Source: Candidatus Poribacteria bacterium (lineage in GTDB: Bacteria > Poribacteria > DTPJ01 > WJIO01). Taken from it: a stretch of 10,553 nucleotides of DNA. The notes under the pieces are model-generated. The model saw only the letters and a list, made by a program, of their open reading frames with translations, did no database searches and was not told the origin of the DNA. The stretch is from contig WJIO01000163.1 of assembly GCA_014730235.1 (NCBI GenBank), positions 1 to 10,553 on the forward strand. The letters run 5' to 3'. Position numbers and translations under genes: made by a program. Numbering within the stretch: position 1 is the stretch's first letter; each line of letters begins with the position of its first letter. This document shows positions 6,100 to 10,553 of this stretch, piece by piece.

Positions 6100-7140
6100 T
6101 TATGAACTGTCATTTTTTTGATCGCATGGTGGGATATTGCGCAGTTTACACTTATTACAGTTTCTTGGATTAGTTGCAGATGTTTTAACTATATCAACTA
6201 TTTCATAGACATCTCTGGGTTGCTCTTCTTTTTCCCTTATTTTGACATTGAGATATATTTCAAAACTTTTTACTATTTTATCACACCAATCCGATATAGA
6301 ATTAGTATATTGTCCTTCTTTTGAATAATCCCTTAGACATGTTGTCCCAACAATGTTGTTACCTAAAATGTTTAGTATTTCTTCAAGATCAATTTTATTA
6401 GGTAAATCTGCAAAAAGTGAATTGACTCTCATGTTTAGCCTTTTATATAAAGGTTTCAGATGATTTCTAAGTTTTTCTAGCTCTTTTGTATCTAATTCTG
6501 GCTCATAATCTTTGAGAAATGAGTCTGCTAAACTTCTCAAAGGCTTATGTCCCTGTTTTCTGTCAGTTTCTTGGTGTGATCCTATCATTCCTCCATTAAT
6601 TCTTGAGCTATCCTTTTCTTTTGATCTTCTCTTTGATTTGCCATATATTAATTTAGAATAGGCAAAAGCTAACTGTTGATGAGGATATCCACCACAGAGG
6701 AATAGTATACGGAATAGCTCCATAAAAGCCCGTTTTTTCATTTCTAATTCTTCTTTTTTTAACAGTATAATATCAGGTCTTCTAAATTCACTAGTTTTAT
6801 TTATTGCAGAATCCAATGAATCATACCTTGGTTCCTTTTTTCTTTGAGGGAAATAATCCTCTATTTCGTTCTTTGCAAGAGTATAAACATACTTACCAAA
6901 AGTACCTCTTTGAGGGTCATATTTATTTATTTTATCTGTTACTTTTATCCATGTATTATGTAATATATTTCTGGCATCATCTTCGTAATTATATGTTCTT
7001 GTTTTTATCTGTCTGATTATATATTTGAATAATATTTCATTATATTTTTCAGATAATTTGACTAATACAGATTTGTCACCTTTTTGAAATTTTTCTATTA
7101 ATTTGTTTTCTTCTTCTGCTGAAATCTCTTTTTGTTTCAC
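6100..7140 (-). CDS. ECF-like sigma-70 family factor with long non-standard C-terminal extension
   Basis: This protein has 346 residues. Residues 8-110 are a clear sigma-70 region 2: 2.1/2.2 with YNEILFKYIIRQI and YEDDARNILHNTWIKV, then 2.3/2.4 with GTFGKYVYTLAKNEIEDYF and the basic QRKK, which bind core polymerase and the -10 DNA. An ordinary ECF factor is about 160-200 residues and has a region 4 helix-turn-helix. Here no recognisable region 4 follows. Instead there are about 220 residues beginning AFMELFRILFLCGGYPHQQL, a basic linker KSKRRSKEK, more helices, and a C-terminal cysteine cluster at 328, 331 and 339 (CNKCKLRNIPPC) that may bind zinc. AGGAAAGG lies about 8 bases before the ATG. 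It heads the module with the anti-sigma-like and FHA/NTPase genes. Target promoters are unknown. Confidence 0.82.
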   Translation of the reverse strand: MKQKEISAEEENKLIEKFQKGDKSVLVKLSEKYNEILFKYIIRQIKTRTYNYEDDARNILHNTWIKVTDKINKYDPQRGTFGKYVYTLAKNEIEDYFPQRKKEPRYDSLDSAINKTSEFRRPDIILLKKEELEMKKRAFMELFRILFLCGGYPHQQLAFAYSKLIYGKSKRRSKEKDSSRINGGMIGSHQETDRKQGHKPLRSLADSFLKDYEPELDTKELEKLRNHLKPLYKRLNMRVNSLFADLPNKIDLEEILNILGNNIVGTTCLRDYSKEGQYTNSISDWCDKIVKSFEIYLNVKIREKEEQPRDVYEIVDIVKTSATNPRNCNKCKLRNIPPCDQKNDSS

Positions 7141-7198
7141 AAGTATACCTTTCCTAATTCTACTGGAAATAGAAAATATGATTCTTCAGTAACGTTTT

Positions 7199-7229
7199 CT
7201 GAATTTTAACAATATAATGTTAAAATCAG
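7199..7229. promoter_or_regulatory. Inverted repeat upstream of the sigma gene
   Basis: ATTTTAACA (7203-7211) and TGTTAAAAT (7218-7226) are exact 9-base inverted arms with a 6-base spacer. CTG (7199-7201) and CAG (7227-7229) extend the pairing to 12 bases with one bulged A. It lies about 60-90 bases before the sigma ATG in the 159-base gap after the helicase gene. With weak A/T pairs and no U-tract it is a poor terminator, so an operator or promoter element for the sigma operon is the better reading. Confidence 0.45.
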
Positions 7230-7299
7230 AAATAAATATTATGGTTCGACTCAGTGAATAAATTGAATTGTAATATTCAAATAGGAATCTCAAGATGAT

Positions 7300-10200
7300 C
7301 TAATATCCTATTAGACAATTTAAGAAATCTATTACTTTCCCTTTATTTAGTTGATCGTGACAGAATTGGTTGCGATAGTTACGCAGACAACCATAACAGC
7401 TTGTATTTCTTTCCTCTCCGCCACAATCACAACTTTTAAGCCTTATTAAGGTGGTTTTTAAAATTTTCAGCAAACTCTCTCTGCTTTCAGCTATGCGACG
7501 CACATGACCAGCGCCACCTGGAACATCATCAAAAAGTATTAAAGCGGGTATCGCCGGATCCCCTTCAAATGGATACAAACAACCATCGAGATCTTGACGA
7601 TCAATATCAAGTGATTCACTAGCACCCTCAAGTATAGCATATAGTAGTGAAAGCCAAAAACCACTATCTTCCCTACGATATCCAATAAAACGAAGCTGTA
7701 GAACATCCGTTTTGAATTCATGACCCAATGAGCGACGGGAAAACCTACCATGACATTCACTTCGCCATGGTGTTTCATGTTTATCTGGTATTGATTCATT
7801 ACCTAAAATAGAGTATCCACAAAGACTACAAATCCTGAATTCCTGATATCCTGCGTGATTTATAATCGCCATCTGACCATCAGTAGCGGGTATTGCCAAT
7901 AGTGTAGTATCATCTAATTTTAACCTTGTTTCTTCGCCTTCTTTTGCTTTACCTGAGTAATATGTTCTTGTGGTGTAAGTTCTCTCAGGACGTTTTTCTC
8001 CTGGTTTTTGTGGTTCATCTGCACTTACAATAAAACCAAACTCAGGGATCACGAAAACTCCCTGGTTCTTTCCTGCTAATGGTTTTTTGCATACATTGCA
8101 AATATCTAAACTTCGGTCTACGTCAGCTAATACGCTTTGATAACACTGGCAATACTCACAAACGGCATACCGATATTTAGGCCATTCTCGATTAGGTATT
8201 CTTTTCAAGTATCGACTGGTCCAAAGCTTCCCTCCAGCTACAACCTGACTACTTGGTGCATATTCTGATAAGGCTATCCTTAAATCGCGATCAAGCTCTA
8301 ATCTTTTGGCATCATCCGAATGATGAGAGATCATTAATTCTACAACATCCACAGGGAAACCATACTTAGGTATAACATTCCGACTGGACAAAAAATTGAT
8401 AAGGTACCTACGTTTTATAGTGTTAATCGCTCTTAGCAAATAATCAGATGGTTTATTTTCTCGTATCATTTTTCTGCGGATCTTATCCAATTCTTTTACA
8501 TCACTCTCCACTTCATCAGAGCACCTAAATAGAATACCTTCATTCTCATCCAGTAAACCTGATAACCAATCCCAATTGCCTATACCTAAAGATGAATGGA
8601 AAATTTCCGGAACAATCCGACATAGGGCTTGTTTCAAATTGTCTGGTTTATTATTCAAGTATTGAGCAAGAAGCTCAGGTCCAGCTTTACTATCACCGTC
8701 GGTAAAGAAAAAGCAATCAACATCCTTAAACATCTCTGGATATATTCTCCAAAAAGAAGCAATCGCTGTAGCGTATATATGCCTTTTTATGATCTTTTCG
8801 TTTTTGATCTCAAAATGAGGGGAGTGAATAATTCCTGATACCATTTGCTCAGGATTGCTGAAAAAATTTAGGTCATGCGGTTTACGTTGAGCAAAGGTAA
8901 GAGCAAAAGCAGCTGAGTCAGTGCGTCTACCTGCCCTTCCTGCCCTTTGCACATAATTAGCGGAGGATGGCGGAACGTTGCGCATGAAGACAGTTTCTAA
9001 TTCACCGACATCTACGCCTAGCTCAAAAGTCGTAGAGCAACTCAAAACATTAACATCACCCTGTACGAATTGCATTTGCAATTCTGCTGCAGCCTCGCTG
9101 GATAACTGTGCAGTATGTTCTTCTACTCTCATTCCTATGGGTTCTACACCCAAATAAAGGTTTCGATAATGGTTATTGGGAAGAATTTCTTCTGGGTGAC
9201 ATTCCGTTAATTTTCCATCACACCTATACGAGGGACAAACTTTTCTTAGATTGAATAAAGTAAGATTATTACAACGTTCACACCAGTACCATTTTATATT
9301 ATTATTTATGGTACTTGGTTGGAGCTTCCAGAAATCATATTTCATACGATAAACAGTACCTTCACCTTTCATATTAAATGAGGAAAAGTAGTTATTAAAG
9401 TATAGTATTTTGTGAATAAATCGCCAGATTTTCCTAAGTGTTTCCCTACAGTCTTTCTCTGAGAGGCCTGTTTTCAATTGTTGTGCCAACCGATTAAGAA
9501 AATCCAATCTAGCGTTTATTCTGCCTTTATTTGGACACCAACTATAAATGTGCTTTGATGGAGATGATTGGTTTTCACGAAAATAATGTTCACCCTTTCT
9601 TGGCTTGAAAAAATCATCATCAGGAGATATATTATCAGGAAATACTAATGCTCCTTTCGTCCGGATACTGTCAAGGAGTATCTGAAAGAGTATCCACACC
9701 TCATCTATTAATAAATTCCAAGGGGCATCAAGTAAAGGTTTTGGGGGTTGCCAATTGGAAGGTTTTACCATAGCAAAACCAAGACAACCAAGGCCTTCCA
9801 GACTATTTTGTCTGTTCATAGCAATCAGCTCATAGAATACCCATTTCCAGGCTTCATTAGCTATTTGTTGAAGACTATATTCAGGAAGTATGCTAGAATT
9901 GCTAATGATTTGCTGAAGGGAATCTGCGAGGTCTTGAACTCGCCACTGATTCTTAATAATATCCTGCTTATATGTCTCAATAACCTCCATAATTAAACGT
10001 CTTTGGAGAATCTGCGAATGGGTACTACTAAGATAAGGGGCAAAGAAAGCGGCGTTTTGTCTGCTATCGGAGAAAACCAACAATCGGCGTTTACCTATAG
10101 ACGTATATTCTTTTACATTATCCGATGGCGTTTCTGTTGTGGTTGGGTTCCAATCATCTTCATCTGAAAATTCGCTTCCCATTTCCATAGAATTATTTTC

Positions 10201-10553
10201 TCTAATATATGGAGGAATATGCTGGAAAAGAGATTCTGCAAGCACACTTGCCGTAGCATCATCACCAGTCAGAAATCGCCAGACAAGACTATTAGGGCTT
10301 TGTTTACCACAAGCAGGACATCGGTATACATTTCCAACTTTAGATTTTACTTTACGAACTGTATATTGGCGAGAATTGCTGCAATTGCATAATTTACCGA
10401 TTAGGTTATACCTATCAATAGCACCGCAGGAAGCACACAGTAAATATCTATTTTCTTCTGGTGTAGAATCAGCCTCGTCTCCTGAACTAACAATTTCATC
10501 CTCATCAATATGAATTTCTGATAGACCTGCATCATCAAGGAGTAAATATTCTA
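7300..10553 (-). CDS. Large DEAD/DEAH-type helicase with C-terminal MZB/DUF1998 zinc region, C-terminal part
   Basis: The frame is open to the right window edge, giving 1083 residues with the N-terminal ATPase lobe missing. A GTG at 10245 is internal: the 102 residues before it are coding and include a zinc motif (CASC, CNC, CPAC at 10309-10437) and RFLTGDD. Numbering from that GTG, LLVFSDSRQNAAFFAPYL (55-72) is the family's second-lobe entry, STTFELGVDVGEL (404-416) is motif V, and NYVQRAGRAGRR (430-441) is motif VI. Further CxxC pairs are at 322/325, 696/699, 716/719 and 806/809. DDVPGGAGHVRR (906-917) and the Cys set 939-962 (CDCGG, CYGCLRNY, FCH) form the MZB/DUF1998 end. Such helicases include MrfA-type repair enzymes and DruE, DrmA/B and DpdJ of defence loci. 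The likely size of over 1500 residues favours a DruE-like protein, which is inference. No partner is visible downstream. Confidence 0.9.
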   Translation of the reverse strand, partial: EYLLLDDAGLSEIHIDEDEIVSSGDEADSTPEENRYLLCASCGAIDRYNLIGKLCNCSNSRQYTVRKVKSKVGNVYRCPACGKQSPNSLVWRFLTGDDATASVLAESLFQHIPPYIRENNSMEMGSEFSDEDDWNPTTTETPSDNVKEYTSIGKRRLLVFSDSRQNAAFFAPYLSSTHSQILQRRLIMEVIETYKQDIIKNQWRVQDLADSLQQIISNSSILPEYSLQQIANEAWKWVFYELIAMNRQNSLEGLGCLGFAMVKPSNWQPPKPLLDAPWNLLIDEVWILFQILLDSIRTKGALVFPDNISPDDDFFKPRKGEHYFRENQSSPSKHIYSWCPNKGRINARLDFLNRLAQQLKTGLSEKDCRETLRKIWRFIHKILYFNNYFSSFNMKGEGTVYRMKYDFWKLQPSTINNNIKWYWCERCNNLTLFNLRKVCPSYRCDGKLTECHPEEILPNNHYRNLYLGVEPIGMRVEEHTAQLSSEAAAELQMQFVQGDVNVLSCSTTFELGVDVGELETVFMRNVPPSSANYVQRAGRAGRRTDSAAFALTFAQRKPHDLNFFSNPEQMVSGIIHSPHFEIKNEKIIKRHIYATAIASFWRIYPEMFKDVDCFFFTDGDSKAGPELLAQYLNNKPDNLKQALCRIVPEIFHSSLGIGNWDWLSGLLDENEGILFRCSDEVESDVKELDKIRRKMIRENKPSDYLLRAINTIKRRYLINFLSSRNVIPKYGFPVDVVELMISHHSDDAKRLELDRDLRIALSEYAPSSQVVAGGKLWTSRYLKRIPNREWPKYRYAVCEYCQCYQSVLADVDRSLDICNVCKKPLAGKNQGVFVIPEFGFIVSADEPQKPGEKRPERTYTTRTYYSGKAKEGEETRLKLDDTTLLAIPATDGQMAIINHAGYQEFRICSLCGYSILGNESIPDKHETPWRSECHGRFSRRSLGHEFKTDVLQLRFIGYRREDSGFWLSLLYAILEGASESLDIDRQDLDGCLYPFEGDPAIPALILFDDVPGGAGHVRRIAESRESLLKILKTTLIRLKSCDCGGEERNTSCYGCLRNYRNQFCHDQLNKGKVIDFLNCLIGY

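Noticed and set aside
6118-7016. Plus-strand open frames of about 70 codons opposite the sigma gene
   Set aside because: They are antisense to a gene with clear region 2 motifs, have hydrophobic low-complexity composition typical of reversed AT-rich coding DNA, and lack convincing ribosome sites.
7263-7280. Second small inverted repeat TTGAAT/ATTCAA near the helicase 3' end
   Set aside because: The arms are only six A/T-rich bases, expected by chance in this composition.
7539-7799. 86-codon minus-strand frame nested in the helicase gene
   Set aside because: It is out of frame within the conserved DUF1998 end of the helicase and is best read as a shadow frame.
10243-10245. GTG as the start of the helicase gene
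   Set aside because: The same frame stays open for 102 more residues to the window edge and contains a three-part zinc motif and a family motif, so the GTG is an internal valine.
9748-10513. Plus-strand open frames of 82 and 124 codons opposite the helicase gene
   Set aside because: They lie opposite a coding frame with intact zinc and helicase motifs that continues to the window edge, and they show no domain or translation signal.

Overview
AT-rich DNA in which every supported gene lies on the minus strand, so the biological reading order is right to left. A lipoprotein with a good lipobox and a secreted beta-barrel-like protein suggest a Gram-negative (diderm) bacterium. Phylum cannot be assigned from the sequence. 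Shine-Dalgarno sites are good (AAGGAGG, AAGGAG, AAAGGA), and genes end in TAA, TAG and TGA, so there is no sign of stop-codon reassignment.

Right block (7300-10553): the C-terminal 1083 residues of a very large DEAD/DEAH-type helicase with the C-terminal MZB/DUF1998 zinc region, cut by the window edge. Its layout is closest to the large DUF1998 helicases of defence loci (DruE of Druantia; related parts in DISARM DrmA/DrmB and DpdJ). No other named component of those systems is visible here.

Central block (1444-7140): an ECF-like sigma factor with an unusual long C-terminal extension, a soluble zinc-motif anti-sigma-like protein, and a composite signalling protein. In order, the composite reads FHA-like domain, beta-sandwich, transglutaminase-like Cys/His/Glu domain, STAND-type NTPase, winged helix, TPR-like helices and a C-terminal alpha/beta domain. 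The composite is interrupted by one in-frame TAA (3553-3555), exactly between Walker A and the Walker B-like strand. The frame is open on both sides with no indel, so it is either a recent nonsense allele, a sequence error or, less likely, readthrough. My inference is a sigma-controlled, NTPase-gated protease-like module of immunity or conflict type, with the anti-sigma as the obvious candidate partner or substrate.

Left block (1-1188): a 67-residue hypothetical protein, a Cys-rich lipoprotein, and the N-terminal 94 residues of an exported, probably outer-membrane beta-barrel protein. These look like envelope genes rather than part of the module. They are separated from it by a hairpin at the end of the operon and a 255-base gap holding a TATAAT box inside an inverted repeat.

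No tRNA, rRNA, CRISPR array or insertion sequence was seen.
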